Shown: positions 1 through 9,398, numbered from the stretch's first letter. The stretch is DNA of 37,812 bases from an uncultured Flavobacteriaceae bacterium (GCA_937959395.1 CALGLR010000027.1:1-37812); one strand, 5' to 3'. Numbers and translations are program-made. Notes: generated by a model from the letters alone, not told the origin.

Positions 1-939
1 GACGATGTCTTTAAAGCAGACCCTAGTATAAATGCGTTAGAAGCGAAAGTTGCTAACATGTTCAACAAACAAGCTGCTTTGTTCTTTCCGTCGGGAACAA
101 TGACAAATCAGACAGCAATTAAACTTCATACAAACCCAGGAGACCAACTTATTTGTGACAAGTATGCTCATGTCTATAATTATGAAGGAGGGGGCGTGAG
201 TTTTAATAGCGGTGTTTCATGTAAGCTTGTTGATGGGCATCGGGGTATGATGACGGCAGAACAGGTTGAAGCAGCGATTAATCCACCAGATTTTTATCAT
301 AGTCCGTTAACAACCCTAGTTGAAATAGAAAATACTACGAATAAAGGAGGAGGCGCTTGTTGGGATATTAATGAGATTAAAAAAATTCGTAAAGTTTGTG
401 ATGATCATAATTTAGGATTGCATTTAGATGGTGCTAGATTATGGAACGCTATGGCTGTAAAAAAAGAAACTCCATCCGATTATGGAAATTTATTTGATAC
501 CATATCTGTTTGTTTAAGTAAAGGTTTAGGTTGCCCTGTAGGTTCTGTTCTTGTTGGAGATAATGATTTAATGGAAAAGGCAATGCGAATTAGAAAGATC
601 TTAGGGGGAGGTATGCGACAGGTTGGTTTTTTAGCAGCAGCAGGATTATATGCTTTAGACCATAATATCAATGCATTACAAGAAGATCATGAAAAAGCTT
701 TAGAATTAGGGTCTATTTTAGCAAAACTTACGTATATAAATAAGGTAGAACTAATAGAGACTAATATTGTAATATTTGAACTTAACAAAGATGTTGATGA
801 GGCTGCATTTTTAAAGCGGCTTAATAATAAAGGAATTAAAATAATTAGTATGGGAAGTAATAAGCTTAGAATGGTTACACATATGGATTATAACAATGAA
901 CAACATCACACAGTTTTAGATCTATTAAAAACGCTATAA
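1..939 (+). CDS. ltaE: Low-specificity L-threonine aldolase, 5' end outside window
   Basis: A PLP-dependent beta-eliminating lyase that splits L-threonine or L-allo-threonine into glycine and acetaldehyde in the cytoplasm. The reading frame is open from base 1 (it begins DDVFKADPSINALE) and runs through the internal Met at 58, so the gene enters from the left and only its N-terminal part is missing. Visible family features are the FFPSGTMTNQTAI cofactor segment, the HLDGARLWN segment with the PLP-contacting Asp, and SVCLSKGLGCPVGS with the Schiff-base lysine codon at 520-522. The 312 bases downstream lead to an unrelated gene. Fold class is near certain; threonine as the substrate is inferred from the family. 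Confidence 0.9.
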   Translation, partial: DDVFKADPSINALEAKVANMFNKQAALFFPSGTMTNQTAIKLHTNPGDQLICDKYAHVYNYEGGGVSFNSGVSCKLVDGHRGMMTAEQVEAAINPPDFYHSPLTTLVEIENTTNKGGGACWDINEIKKIRKVCDDHNLGLHLDGARLWNAMAVKKETPSDYGNLFDTISVCLSKGLGCPVGSVLVGDNDLMEKAMRIRKILGGGMRQVGFLAAAGLYALDHNINALQEDHEKALELGSILAKLTYINKVELIETNIVIFELNKDVDEAAFLKRLNNKGIKIISMGSNKLRMVTHMDYNNEQHHTVLDLLKTL

Positions 940-1082
940 AAAACGAATTTGACCAAATGTTTAATCAGTTGTTTTTCAGTATGTAATGAAAATGTTAAAA
1001 AATGTTAAACGATAAAATGTGTTTTTGGTCGAATTAAAAAATATTTCAACATAAATAATAATGTTAAATATAGTATAACAAC

Positions 1083-1090
1083 TAATTTTG
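1083..1090 (+). promoter_or_regulatory. Putative -7 box upstream of OmpA-family gene
   Basis: TAATTTTG matches the Bacteroidota -7 consensus TAnnTTTG. No clear TTG -33 element lies at the usual distance. If used, transcription would start near 1097 and the leader would be about 155 nt, containing the two hairpins at 1113-1189. Confidence 0.4.
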
Positions 1091-1112
1091 CTGCAGATTA
1101 AGAAGTGAAATT

Positions 1113-1189
1113 AAGCAATTTTAATAGCTATATAAAAATACAATTGCTTGATTTTAAATTAGAATGTTCGTTTTTTTTAATTTAAAATC
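1113..1189 (+). other. Two hairpins in the presumed 5' leader of the OmpA-family gene
   Basis: This is the main content of the 940-1251 gap. AAGCAATT (1113-1120) pairs with AATTGCTT (1142-1149). Immediately after, GATTTTAAATTA (1150-1161) pairs perfectly with TAATTTAAAATC (1178-1189). The second loop carries a run of eight T. The role is unknown; mRNA stabilisation or attenuation are possible. Confidence 0.5.
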
Positions 1190-1251
1190 ACTATTTTTAA
1201 TTTGAAAACAAATAATAAATTAATAACCATTAAACTTAAAATTTCGACAAA

Positions 1252-3483
1252 ATGAAAAAATTATTACTAACAATCTTGTCTTTAGTTGTTTGTGTTACAG
1301 CATTCGCTCAAGATTTACCAACGAATCCCGAACCGGGAAAATGTTATGTTCGTTGTGTAACACCTGATGTTTGGGTAAACCAAGACGTTACGGTTCAAGT
1401 TGCACCTGCATACAAGAAATTAAAAGTAGTACCTGCAAAGTATACTACTCAAAATGAACAAGTGGTTATACAAGATGCTGGTCAAGAATTATCTGTAGTT
1501 CCTGCTAAATATGAAACTCAAACTTTCGAAGTAGTAGTTCAAGGTGGTTCACAGAGACTTGAAAAAGTTCCTGGATCTGTTGATGTACAAACAGAAACAA
1601 TGCAAATACAACCTTCTTACCAAGAATTATCTGTAGTTCCTGCTAAATATGAAACTCAGACGTTTCAAGTAGAGTCAGCAAGTTCTTCTCAATCTTTAGC
1701 AGTTGTACCTGCTAAGTTAGGATCTGAAACTTTTGAAGTTATTGTTCAAGAAGCAAGTCAACGTTTAGAAGTTGTTCCTGCAAAATACGAAACGAGAACT
1801 GAAACAGTAATCGTTCAACAAGGATACCAAAAATTACAAGTTGTTCCTGCTCAATACGAGACTAGAAAAGAAACTGTAGTTGTTAAAGAAGCTGGTCAAT
1901 CTATGAGAGTTATTCCTGCAAAATGGGGAAGTGAAACTGTAGAAGTTGTTGTTCAGCCTGCATCTTCTAAAATACAAATAGTACCTGCAAAATATGGTAC
2001 AGAAACTGAAACTGTAGTTGTTAAAGAAGCAAGTCAAAGCTTACAAGTTATTCCTGCAAAATGGGGAACTGAAACGTTAACATACAAGAAAAGAGAATAT
2101 GGTAATACTATAAAAGTAGTACCTGCTAAATTTTCTACAGATTACCAAGTAGTAGAAACTAAGCCAGCTACAGCTAAATGGGGAATGAGTGATACTCCAG
2201 CTGCAGATTGCGCATCTAGTGATCCTAACGATTGTAGATACTGGTGTTACAAAAATGTACCTGCACAGAATATTTCTGTTAGTACTACACAATTAGTTGC
2301 AGATGCTAATGTAATTACTACTCCTGGATGTGACACAGCAAATGCTCCTTCTGGAGGTTGTGGAATGGGAACGTATACTAAAAGAGTCATTCAAACTCCA
2401 GCTACAACTAGAGTTATAGATATTCCTGCAGTAACTAAAACAGTTAAGAAAACAGTAATGGTTTCTCCTCCAACTACAAGAGCTGTTGAAATTCCTGCAA
2501 TTACTAAAAAAATTACTAAAACAGTATTGGTATCTCCAGCAACTACAACAGTTGTTGATATTCCACCAGTAACTAAAACAGTAACTAAAACAGTAATGGT
2601 AACACCTCCAACTACAAGAGTTATTGATGTTCCTGCTATTACTAAGACATTAAAAAGAACAGTAATGGTAACACCTCCAACTACAAGAGTTGTTGATATT
2701 CCTGCTGTAACTAAAACAATGAAACGTACTATAGTTGTAACACCTGCAACTACAAGAGCTATCGATAAGCCAGGATCTATGCAAACTTTAAAGCGTACAG
2801 TAATGGCTACACCTCCAACAACAAGAGCTATCGATATCCCTGCTAAGAATACGACTATTAGAAAAACAATCATTACACCAGAAACTACAAGAGTTATAGA
2901 TATTCCTGCAGTAACTAAAACTATGAAGCGTACAGTAATGGCTACACCTCCTACAACAAGAGCTATAGACATTGCACAAAAAACGACTTCTCTTAAGAGA
3001 ACAGTTTTAGCTAGTGATGCTAGAGTAGACGAAGTAACAGTTCCTGCAATAAACAAGACAGTTACAAAAGAAGTTTTACAGAAAAAAGGTGGTTTAACAA
3101 CTTGGAAAGAAGTTGATTGTAAAATCGTTGAGTATAACGACCTTAACTTAAACTGGGATTTAGGTTCTGCAACACTTACTTCTTCTGCAAGAGCAGAGAT
3201 CGATGCTAAATTATTACCTGTATTAGGTGATGGTGTATCTGTAGAGATTGCTTCACATACAGATTCTAGAGGATCAAAAGCAACTAACAGATCTTTATCT
3301 GAAAGAAGAGCACAAGCAGTAACTAACTACTTAATTTCTAAAGGAATTAACTCTAGTAGAATCGTTTCAAACGGTTACGGAGAGTCTAGATTAGTTAACA
3401 GATGTGCTGATGGTGTTTCTTGTACTGAAAGAGAACACAGATCAAACAGAAGAACACAATTTAGAGTTATAAATGCTAACTAG
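1252..3483 (+). CDS. Secreted OmpA-family protein built of tandem 23-residue repeats
   Basis: 743 residues with a signal peptide (MKKLLLTILSLVVCVTAFAQ). Residues about 50-310 hold 11 units of roughly 23 residues anchored on VVPAKYET or VIPAKWGT. A Cys-rich linker follows (about 315-385, with CRYWCYKN and GGCGMG). Then come 10 units of 22-23 residues of the TPPTTRVIDIPAVTKT type. The last 110 residues are an OmpA/Pal peptidoglycan-binding domain, with LNWDLGSATLT, IASHTDSRGS, NRSLSERRAQAV and EHRSNRRTQFRV carrying the Asp and Arg that bind diaminopimelate in this family. It probably anchors a long periplasmic or surface stalk to peptidoglycan. No beta-barrel domain is seen. A terminator follows directly, so it is likely monocistronic. 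The function of the repeats is unknown. Confidence 0.85.
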   Translation: MKKLLLTILSLVVCVTAFAQDLPTNPEPGKCYVRCVTPDVWVNQDVTVQVAPAYKKLKVVPAKYTTQNEQVVIQDAGQELSVVPAKYETQTFEVVVQGGSQRLEKVPGSVDVQTETMQIQPSYQELSVVPAKYETQTFQVESASSSQSLAVVPAKLGSETFEVIVQEASQRLEVVPAKYETRTETVIVQQGYQKLQVVPAQYETRKETVVVKEAGQSMRVIPAKWGSETVEVVVQPASSKIQIVPAKYGTETETVVVKEASQSLQVIPAKWGTETLTYKKREYGNTIKVVPAKFSTDYQVVETKPATAKWGMSDTPAADCASSDPNDCRYWCYKNVPAQNISVSTTQLVADANVITTPGCDTANAPSGGCGMGTYTKRVIQTPATTRVIDIPAVTKTVKKTVMVSPPTTRAVEIPAITKKITKTVLVSPATTTVVDIPPVTKTVTKTVMVTPPTTRVIDVPAITKTLKRTVMVTPPTTRVVDIPAVTKTMKRTIVVTPATTRAIDKPGSMQTLKRTVMATPPTTRAIDIPAKNTTIRKTIITPETTRVIDIPAVTKTMKRTVMATPPTTRAIDIAQKTTSLKRTVLASDARVDEVTVPAINKTVTKEVLQKKGGLTTWKEVDCKIVEYNDLNLNWDLGSATLTSSARAEIDAKLLPVLGDGVSVEIASHTDSRGSKATNRSLSERRAQAVTNYLISKGINSSRIVSNGYGESRLVNRCADGVSCTEREHRSNRRTQFRVINAN

Positions 3484-3521
3484 TATTTTATAAGTAACTA
3501 AATTATATTATTATAATTATT

Positions 3522-3552
3522 AAAAGAGGAAGCGTTAGCTTCCTCTTTTTTT
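3522..3552 (+). terminator. Rho-independent terminator after OmpA-family gene
   Basis: A perfect 12-bp stem, AAAAGAGGAAGC (3522-3533) with GCTTCCTCTTTT (3538-3549), a GTTA loop and a T tract. Confidence 0.9.
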
Positions 3553-3864
3553 GTTTACTAATCTTACACACTAGATTATTTTTTTAAGTAAATTAATTTA
3601 ATAAGTTTATTCCTATATATTATGTCCTTAAAGCAAATATTTCAATTAATCTATACCGTGAATATTCATTCTATAGGCAAGTATTTCCTCGTTAAATGTT
3701 AAAAAATCACGTTTAAAAACGTTTTTTATCGTTAAAATGCACTTTTTATTTGGTTTATTGGAAATATTAAACTAAGTTAGCTGTATATCAATGTAATTAC
3801 CTATATAATTTATAAGTTACATTAAGATATTTAAATTTTGTTTAATTAGATCCCCCAAATCATA
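3553..3864. other. AT-rich intergenic region
   Basis: No credible coding frame. It holds short A/T repeats and a weak ACGTTT/AACGT inverted repeat near 3711-3724. It presumably contains the promoter of the next gene, but no convincing TTG/TAnnTTTG pair was found. Confidence 0.4.
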
Positions 3865-4395
3865 ATGAAGCGTACTTATCTACTATTACTATTTACTCTA
3901 TTTATTACTATAAGTGCGACCGCTCAACAAGCGACTTATGAAATACCAAATAGATCTATAAATTCAAACACATTAAAAACGGATGGGTTAATACAACCAC
4001 ATTTAGATGAGTTTTTAAAGCTCTGTAAGAAATATGATATTGACTATACTGAAAAACTATTTAAGCTAAAAGAAATAGCTATAGTAGATTCTTTAGAAGT
4101 CACACCTAAAGGAGGAACTTTAGGGATGTTAGTTAGAGATGATCAACATCAAGTAGAAAAAATTATATTCAGTTGGATGACACTTTTAGATTCAGAAATT
4201 CTTAAAGTTGTAGCATATCATGAATTTGGACATTACTTTTTAGGCTATAAGCATGTTTGCGACGATTGCAATAAAATAATGGCTAAGGTAAACTCTAGTT
4301 ATTTTGATATTGCAAAAGACTGGGATTACCATGTAGAAAATTTATTTATAAACTCTCCCGAGTATTTGAAAAAACAAGGTTTAGCGCAAAACTAA
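3865..4395 (+). CDS. Secreted putative zinc metallopeptidase (HEFGH motif)
   Basis: 176 residues with a signal peptide (MKRTYLLLLFTLFITISATAQ). Its C-terminal half holds VVAYHEFGHYFLGYKHVCDDC. HEFGH is an HExxH zinc-peptidase motif, and a third His follows seven residues after the second one. That is one residue further than the HExxHxxGxxH of metzincins. Two Cys (CDDC) follow. The N-terminal part resembles substrate-cleft regions only in general terms, and no named family was recognised. It is alone, ending at a bidirectional terminator. Periplasmic or outer-membrane proteolysis is an inference from the motif and signal peptide; a non-catalytic protein cannot be excluded. Confidence 0.6.
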   Translation: MKRTYLLLLFTLFITISATAQQATYEIPNRSINSNTLKTDGLIQPHLDEFLKLCKKYDIDYTEKLFKLKEIAIVDSLEVTPKGGTLGMLVRDDQHQVEKIIFSWMTLLDSEILKVVAYHEFGHYFLGYKHVCDDCNKIMAKVNSSYFDIAKDWDYHVENLFINSPEYLKKQGLAQN

Positions 4396-4453
4396 CTTAA
4401 AACTACTAAACAGCAGACTAAACCTTATTATTTGATTTTATTTTATTAGTGTT

Positions 4454-4484
4454 AAAAGATCCCGCTCAAAAGGCGGGATTTTTT
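4454..4484. terminator. Bidirectional terminator
   Basis: ATCCCGC (4459-4465) pairs with GCGGGAT (4473-4479). A T run follows on the plus strand and a short TCTTTT tract on the minus strand. It sits between convergent genes ending at 4395 and 4484. Confidence 0.85.
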
Positions 4485-4807
4485 CATTTAAATAGATCCA
4501 TACCAGGAATATTTGGCATACCATCTTTTGCTACTGCAGCAACTTCAGCTTCATGAATACTTGTCGCCTTTGCTATAGCTTTGTTGAGGGTTAATATTAA
4601 ATAATCTTCTAATTGTTCTTTATCTTCTAATAAAGAATCATCGATATTTATACTTTTTATAACCCGATTTGCTGTTAATGTTACGTTTAGTAAATTGTCA
4701 GTGCTATTTTCATCAATTAAAACACTATTTAAACGCGTTTTAGTTTCTTCTACTTTTTTTTGGGTCTCTTTAAGTTTTCCCATCATTCCCATTAAGTCTC
4801 CAAACAT
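4484..4807 (-). CDS. YbaB/EbfC family nucleoid-associated protein
   Basis: 107 residues, the usual size of this family of small dimeric DNA-binding proteins. It starts [21 protein letters not shown], the typical amphipathic first helix. A central beta region follows ([18 protein letters not shown]), then a second helix ([22 protein letters not shown]), ending in the flexible [12 protein letters not shown] tail that is common in the family. In many bacteria ybaB lies beside dnaX and recR, but here it stands alone between convergent and divergent neighbours. A role in nucleoid organisation or gene regulation is known for homologues, not shown here. Confidence 0.9.
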   Translation of the reverse strand: MFGDLMGMMGKLKETQKKVEETKTRLNSVLIDENSTDNLLNVTLTANRVIKSINIDDSLLEDKEQLEDYLILTLNKAIAKATSIHEAEVAAVAKDGMPNIPGMDLFK

Positions 4808-5096
4808 AGATTTTATATTTAATTAGTTTAAAGCACAAATTTATTAAATTATAAGCATACATTATCTATAGATTTTTATATAAAAAAGTATAATTATTAA
4901 ACCCTGTTTAATGCAGTGTAAAAGCATTATGTATTATTTATTTAGTCCATTTAAGTGCTATTCGTTGTATTAATAGGCCAAGTGTGACTAAAATGTAGTA
5001 TTTCTACCACTTATTGAAACAATAGGATTATTTAAAATATATTGAAAACATTAATTTTGAATGTGCTATAAATTAATTTTTAAAGAAACTAAAATT

Positions 5097-7034
5097 ATGA
5101 ATCTATTTTTACCCTTCAAAAATGAACCAAAAATAAATAGTAAACGTTTACTAATAGCCTCTATCTTATTTCTATTAATTACTAGTACGTCACAATCTCA
5201 AACTTTAAGAGATATAGCTCCTAATGGAAAATATATAGGAACTATTGTTAATGGTAATTTCTTTAATAATCAAGGGAATAATGGTCCAAATTATGAAGGA
5301 GTAATAGCAGAACAATTTAGTTCTATAGTTGCTGAGAATGATCACAAGTTTGAGAATATTATGAATAATGAGCCTTCAGATATTTATGATATCAATACTT
5401 ATAATATTAATACAAATAAGCTGGATCGTCTTATCGATTTCGCTAATGTTAATAACATCGATGTAAAAAGAGGACATGCCCTAATGTGGTATAACCAAGC
5501 TGGTTGGTTAAATGGAGCTGCTGCAGATTGGTCACGAGAGAAAATATACACTTTTGCAACGAACTATATCACTAAGGTTATTTCTTACAGAGCAGGTGAA
5601 ATTAATGAATGGGATGTCTTTAACGAAATTATTTCTGATAATAATGATGGTTTTAGAACAGGAACATGGTATGACAATGTTGTAGCTGATGGGAAAACTG
5701 TACAAGATTTTTTAGATCATTGTTTTGTTGTTTCTCGTAATGCATTAACAGCAGCATTAGGTGAAACAGAAGGAAATAAAGTAAAACTTTACTATAATGA
5801 TTATAGCATAGAAAGCTATGACACCAATCCAAATTCTAAAAATGGTTTTATGAGAAATATGATTTCTGAAATGGTTAATAGAGGAGTTCCTATAGATGCA
5901 TTAGGACTTCAGAGTCATTTTGTTAGTCCAGTAGATGAGTCTTTTACCAATAGTATTAGTCAAACAATGGATGAAATGATAGGATTAGGTCTTATTTGTA
6001 ACATTACAGAATTAGATATTAGAATATGTAATGGTGCTGCTCCAGCATCAGCTGCAGAGTTGGAAGAACAAAGAGATTCTTATGAAAGAGTAGCAGCAAT
6101 GGCAATAGCAAAAGAAGGATGTACAGGTATAACCTTATGGGGATTTACAGATGCTCATTCCTGGATACCAGGATGGTCTAATGGAGAGTGTGGTGATGCA
6201 TTAATTTATGACAATGATTATAATGAAAAACCAGCATATTATGGTTTAGCTTCTGGTTTAAGCGTCCCATGTCTAAATAATCCAACGGTACCTCAAGCTC
6301 CTTTTTCAGGAACTCCTGCCGTAATTCCAGGTGTTATTGAGTTTGAAGACTATGATCTTGGAGGAGAAGGTGTTTCTTATAGTGATATAGATTTGTCCAA
6401 TAATGGAGAGTCAGATTATAGAGATGAATGTGATGCTGTAGATGTCGTTACTGAAGGCTCCGAAACAATCATTGGTTGGTTATCTGTAAGTGAATGGTTA
6501 GAATACACTGTAAATATAACTCAATTAGGGAATTATAGTTTTATTATATCTACAGCAGCAGATGTTGGTTTTGAAGGAGAAGGATCTATAGAGGTAGATG
6601 GAGTAGATGTTTCTGGTCTTATAACATTTCCTTCTACAGGAGGTTGGTCTAATTATCAAGATACCGAAGTTATTAATATTGCATTAAATGCAGGAGAACA
6701 TGTATTAAGATTTAATGTAGAATCGGGTAGTTTTAATATTGATAAAATGACAATATCTTCTTCAACATTAGAGATTGATAATTTTGATTTAAATGCTAAT
6801 TTAAAAGCTTACCCAATTCCATTTAATAGTACACTAAACATAAGTTATAATGACATAGAAAGAACTGAAAGTTTAAATTTATTGGATATAAACGGAAGAA
6901 AAGTATTAAATCAGAAATATAATAATGAAGCTGTAATTAAAATGAGTGCTGAAAATATTTCTTCAGGCATGTATTTTCTTCAATTAAATCTTAGAGGTAG
7001 TATAACGAAAATAATCAAAGTCATTAAAAAGTAA
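5097..7034 (+). CDS. GH10 endo-1,4-beta-xylanase with CBM6 and T9SS tail
   Basis: The start at 5097 is preferred over an in-frame ATG at 5061, because the product then begins with a short polar segment and a hydrophobic signal peptide ending near SQSQT. In 645-residue numbering, residues about 35-385 are a GH10 barrel. The acid/base Glu177 lies in WDVFNEI, His274 in LQSHF, the nucleophile Glu305 in ITELDI, and the conserved Trp in ITLWGFTDAHSW. Residues about 400-555 form a CBM6 module (EFEDYDLGGEGVSY, SEWLEYTVN). The last 75 residues are a type A T9SS sorting domain with YPIPF in place of the usual YPNPF. Extracellular xylan hydrolysis is the likely role. No SusC/SusD pair or other hydrolase is adjacent. 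The HALMWYNQ segment has Tyr132 where GH10 enzymes normally carry His. Confidence 0.93.
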   Translation: MNLFLPFKNEPKINSKRLLIASILFLLITSTSQSQTLRDIAPNGKYIGTIVNGNFFNNQGNNGPNYEGVIAEQFSSIVAENDHKFENIMNNEPSDIYDINTYNINTNKLDRLIDFANVNNIDVKRGHALMWYNQAGWLNGAAADWSREKIYTFATNYITKVISYRAGEINEWDVFNEIISDNNDGFRTGTWYDNVVADGKTVQDFLDHCFVVSRNALTAALGETEGNKVKLYYNDYSIESYDTNPNSKNGFMRNMISEMVNRGVPIDALGLQSHFVSPVDESFTNSISQTMDEMIGLGLICNITELDIRICNGAAPASAAELEEQRDSYERVAAMAIAKEGCTGITLWGFTDAHSWIPGWSNGECGDALIYDNDYNEKPAYYGLASGLSVPCLNNPTVPQAPFSGTPAVIPGVIEFEDYDLGGEGVSYSDIDLSNNGESDYRDECDAVDVVTEGSETIIGWLSVSEWLEYTVNITQLGNYSFIISTAADVGFEGEGSIEVDGVDVSGLITFPSTGGWSNYQDTEVINIALNAGEHVLRFNVESGSFNIDKMTISSSTLEIDNFDLNANLKAYPIPFNSTLNISYNDIERTESLNLLDINGRKVLNQKYNNEAVIKMSAENISSGMYFLQLNLRGSITKIIKVIKK

Positions 7035-7075
7035 CAATAGGATTTAATTTAAAGATTTTTTTAAGATAAAGTATG

Positions 7076-7120
7076 GTAGATTTACATTATGAATTATAAT
7101 GTGAGTCTACTTTTTTTTTT
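7076..7120 (+). terminator. Strong terminator after xylanase
   Basis: A 15-bp stem (7076-7090 with 7096-7110, two G-T pairs), a GAATT loop and ten T in a row (7111-7120). Confidence 0.93.
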
Positions 7121-7187
7121 GAGTTTATCTCTCCATTTCTATTGAGTTTTTTAAATTGTGATTAAAATAATTTTATATCTTTTTATT

Positions 7188-9323
7188 ATGAATAAATTTA
7201 GTGCCATTATAGTAATTAACTTTATTTTCGCAATGTCTTGCAAAAATGATCAAAATATGACAGAAAATAACATTGTAAAATTGCCTTCAGCAAAAAAAAT
7301 AGAGAAGAAATTAGAGATACATAACGATGTAAGGATTGATAATTACTTTTGGTTAAATGATAGAAAAAATAAGGAGGTTATTGCTTATTTAAATGAAGAA
7401 AACGAATATACAAATGCGTCATTAAAACATACAGAGCAGTTTCAAAAAGACCTTTTCGAAGAAATGAAAGGACGTATAAAGGAAGATGATTCTTCTGTAC
7501 CTTATAAGAAAAACGGATACTGGTATATTATTAAATATGAAAAAGGAAAAGATTATCCTATATATTTAAGAAAGAAAGACAACCTTAATGCGGCAGAAGA
7601 AATTTTGTTTGATTGTAATGAAATGGCTAAAGACCATGCTTATTTTCAACTAGGAGGTATATCTATCAGTCCAGATAATAAACTAGCAAGTTTTTCAGTA
7701 GATACAGTAAGCAGAAGACAATATACATTATACATTAAAAATTTAGTTACTGGGTCTGTTTTTCCTGACAAAATAGAAAACACAACAGGTAGTTCTACTT
7801 GGGCAAATGACAATGAAACACTCTTTTATACTAAGAAAGATGAAGTTACATTACGATCTGAAACCATATTTAAACACAAACTAAATACATCTTCTAGTGA
7901 TGATAAAATGGTGTTTGAAGAAAAAGATGACACTTTTAATGCTTTTGTTTATAAAACTAAATCTAAAAAGTATATTGTTATAGGTTCAACAAGTACTTTA
8001 ACTTCAGAATATAGAATTTTAGATGCTAATACTCCCGATGCCGATTTTAAAATTTTTCAACCCCGAGAGCGTGAGTTAGAATATTCTATTGCACATTATG
8101 ACGATAGTTTTTATATTATTACAAATAAAGACGGCGCTACAAATTTTAAACTTCAAAAAACAAGCGAAAAAAATACACTTAAAGAAAATTGGGTAGATGT
8201 TATACCTTATAGAGAATCTGTATTAATAGAAGATATAGAAATTTTTAAAGATTATTTAGTCATTAATGAAAGAGAAGGCGGGTTAAATAAACTTCGTATT
8301 ATGACTTGGGATGGAAAGGAAGATTATTATTTCCCTTTTGATAATGAAACGTATACAACTGGAATAGGAAATAATCCTGATTTTGAAAGTAACTTATTAA
8401 GGTATTCATACAACTCATTAACAACACCAAGTTCTATAATAGATTATAATTTTGAAACGAAAGAAAAAGAAGTAAAAAAAGAACAAACTGTTTTAGGAGG
8501 ACAATTTAATAAAGAAAATTATGAATCCAAACGGATTTGGGCAGTTGCAAGAGACGGTGTTAAAGTTCCAATTTCTTTAGTTTATAAAAAAGGAACAAAA
8601 TTAGATGGTAGTAGTCCACTATTACAATATGCATATGGTTCATATGGCTCTACTATAGACCCCTATTTTTCTTCAGTTCGTTTAAGCTTACTAGACAGAG
8701 GGTTTATTTATGCTATTTCTCATGTTAGAGGAAGTGAATATTTAGGTCGACAATGGTATGAAAATGGAAAATTAAAAACGAAGAAAAACACATTTACAGA
8801 TTTTATAGATTGTTCAAAACACTTAATTAATGAGCGATATACCTCAAATGAGCATTTATATGCTATGGGAGGGAGTGCTGGAGGCTTATTAATGGGAGCT
8901 ATAGTAAATATGAACCCAGAATTATATAATGGTGTTATTGCTGCCGTTCCTTTTGTAGATGTTATTACTACAATGTTAGATGACAGTATTCCTTTAACAA
9001 CAGGTGAGTATGATGAATGGGGAAACCCAAATAATGAAGCGTATTATAATTATATGAAAAGCTATTCGCCTTATGATAATGTAATAGCAAGAAAATATCC
9101 CAATATGCTAGTTACTACTGGGCTGCATGATTCTCAAGTGCAGTATTTTGAACCAGCTAAATGGGTTGCAAAGTTAAGAGAGCTAAAAACAGATTCGAAT
9201 AAATTACTGTTTCATATTAACATGGAAGCAGGTCATGGTGGGGCTTCAGGTCGTTTCGAAAGCTTAAAGGAAGTGGCTTTAGAATATGCTTTTTTACTAG
9301 ATTTAGAAGGAATTTCTAAATAA
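7188..9323 (+). CDS. S9A prolyl oligopeptidase family protein (oligopeptidase B-like lipoprotein)
   Basis: 711 residues from the ATG at 7188; an upstream in-frame GTG at 7158 would spoil the signal sequence. MNKFSAIIVINFIFAMSC looks like a lipoprotein signal, with Cys18 as the probable lipidated residue. Residues about 30-420 form the beta-propeller that restricts access to small peptides (KLEIHNDVRIDNYFWLND and GYWYIIKYEKGKDYP are typical of protease II). The C-terminal alpha/beta hydrolase domain has the nucleophile Ser563 in GGSAGG, the Asp in GLHDSQVQYFEP and the His in EAGHGG. Oligopeptidase B cleaves after basic residues, prolyl oligopeptidase after proline. The overall sequence fits protease II better, but specificity is inferred. 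Confidence 0.9.
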   Translation: MNKFSAIIVINFIFAMSCKNDQNMTENNIVKLPSAKKIEKKLEIHNDVRIDNYFWLNDRKNKEVIAYLNEENEYTNASLKHTEQFQKDLFEEMKGRIKEDDSSVPYKKNGYWYIIKYEKGKDYPIYLRKKDNLNAAEEILFDCNEMAKDHAYFQLGGISISPDNKLASFSVDTVSRRQYTLYIKNLVTGSVFPDKIENTTGSSTWANDNETLFYTKKDEVTLRSETIFKHKLNTSSSDDKMVFEEKDDTFNAFVYKTKSKKYIVIGSTSTLTSEYRILDANTPDADFKIFQPRERELEYSIAHYDDSFYIITNKDGATNFKLQKTSEKNTLKENWVDVIPYRESVLIEDIEIFKDYLVINEREGGLNKLRIMTWDGKEDYYFPFDNETYTTGIGNNPDFESNLLRYSYNSLTTPSSIIDYNFETKEKEVKKEQTVLGGQFNKENYESKRIWAVARDGVKVPISLVYKKGTKLDGSSPLLQYAYGSYGSTIDPYFSSVRLSLLDRGFIYAISHVRGSEYLGRQWYENGKLKTKKNTFTDFIDCSKHLINERYTSNEHLYAMGGSAGGLLMGAIVNMNPELYNGVIAAVPFVDVITTMLDDSIPLTTGEYDEWGNPNNEAYYNYMKSYSPYDNVIARKYPNMLVTTGLHDSQVQYFEPAKWVAKLRELKTDSNKLLFHINMEAGHGGASGRFESLKEVALEYAFLLDLEGISK

Positions 9324-9331
9324 TCAATTTA

Positions 9332-9357
9332 AAAAATCTTATTTTTGGAAGATTTTT
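9332..9357 (+). terminator. Probable terminator after S9A peptidase
   Basis: AAAAATCTT (9332-9340) and AAGATTTTT (9349-9357) form an AT-rich 9-bp stem ending in T. It is weaker than the other terminators here. Confidence 0.5.
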
Positions 9358-9398
9358 GCTGTTAATTAATATTGGCGATTAACTAATTATAAAGTCTT

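Noticed and set aside
2391-3056. Long open frame antisense to the repeat protein
   Set aside because: A by-product of the repeated codons of the real gene; its product is a low-complexity Val/Ile/Thr repeat.
5061-5096. Upstream ATG start of the xylanase
   Set aside because: It would put 12 non-signal residues before the natural signal peptide.
9340-9347. TATTTTTG -7-like box before the cysteine-synthase-like gene
   Set aside because: It lies in the loop of a probable terminator hairpin, so it may be chance.
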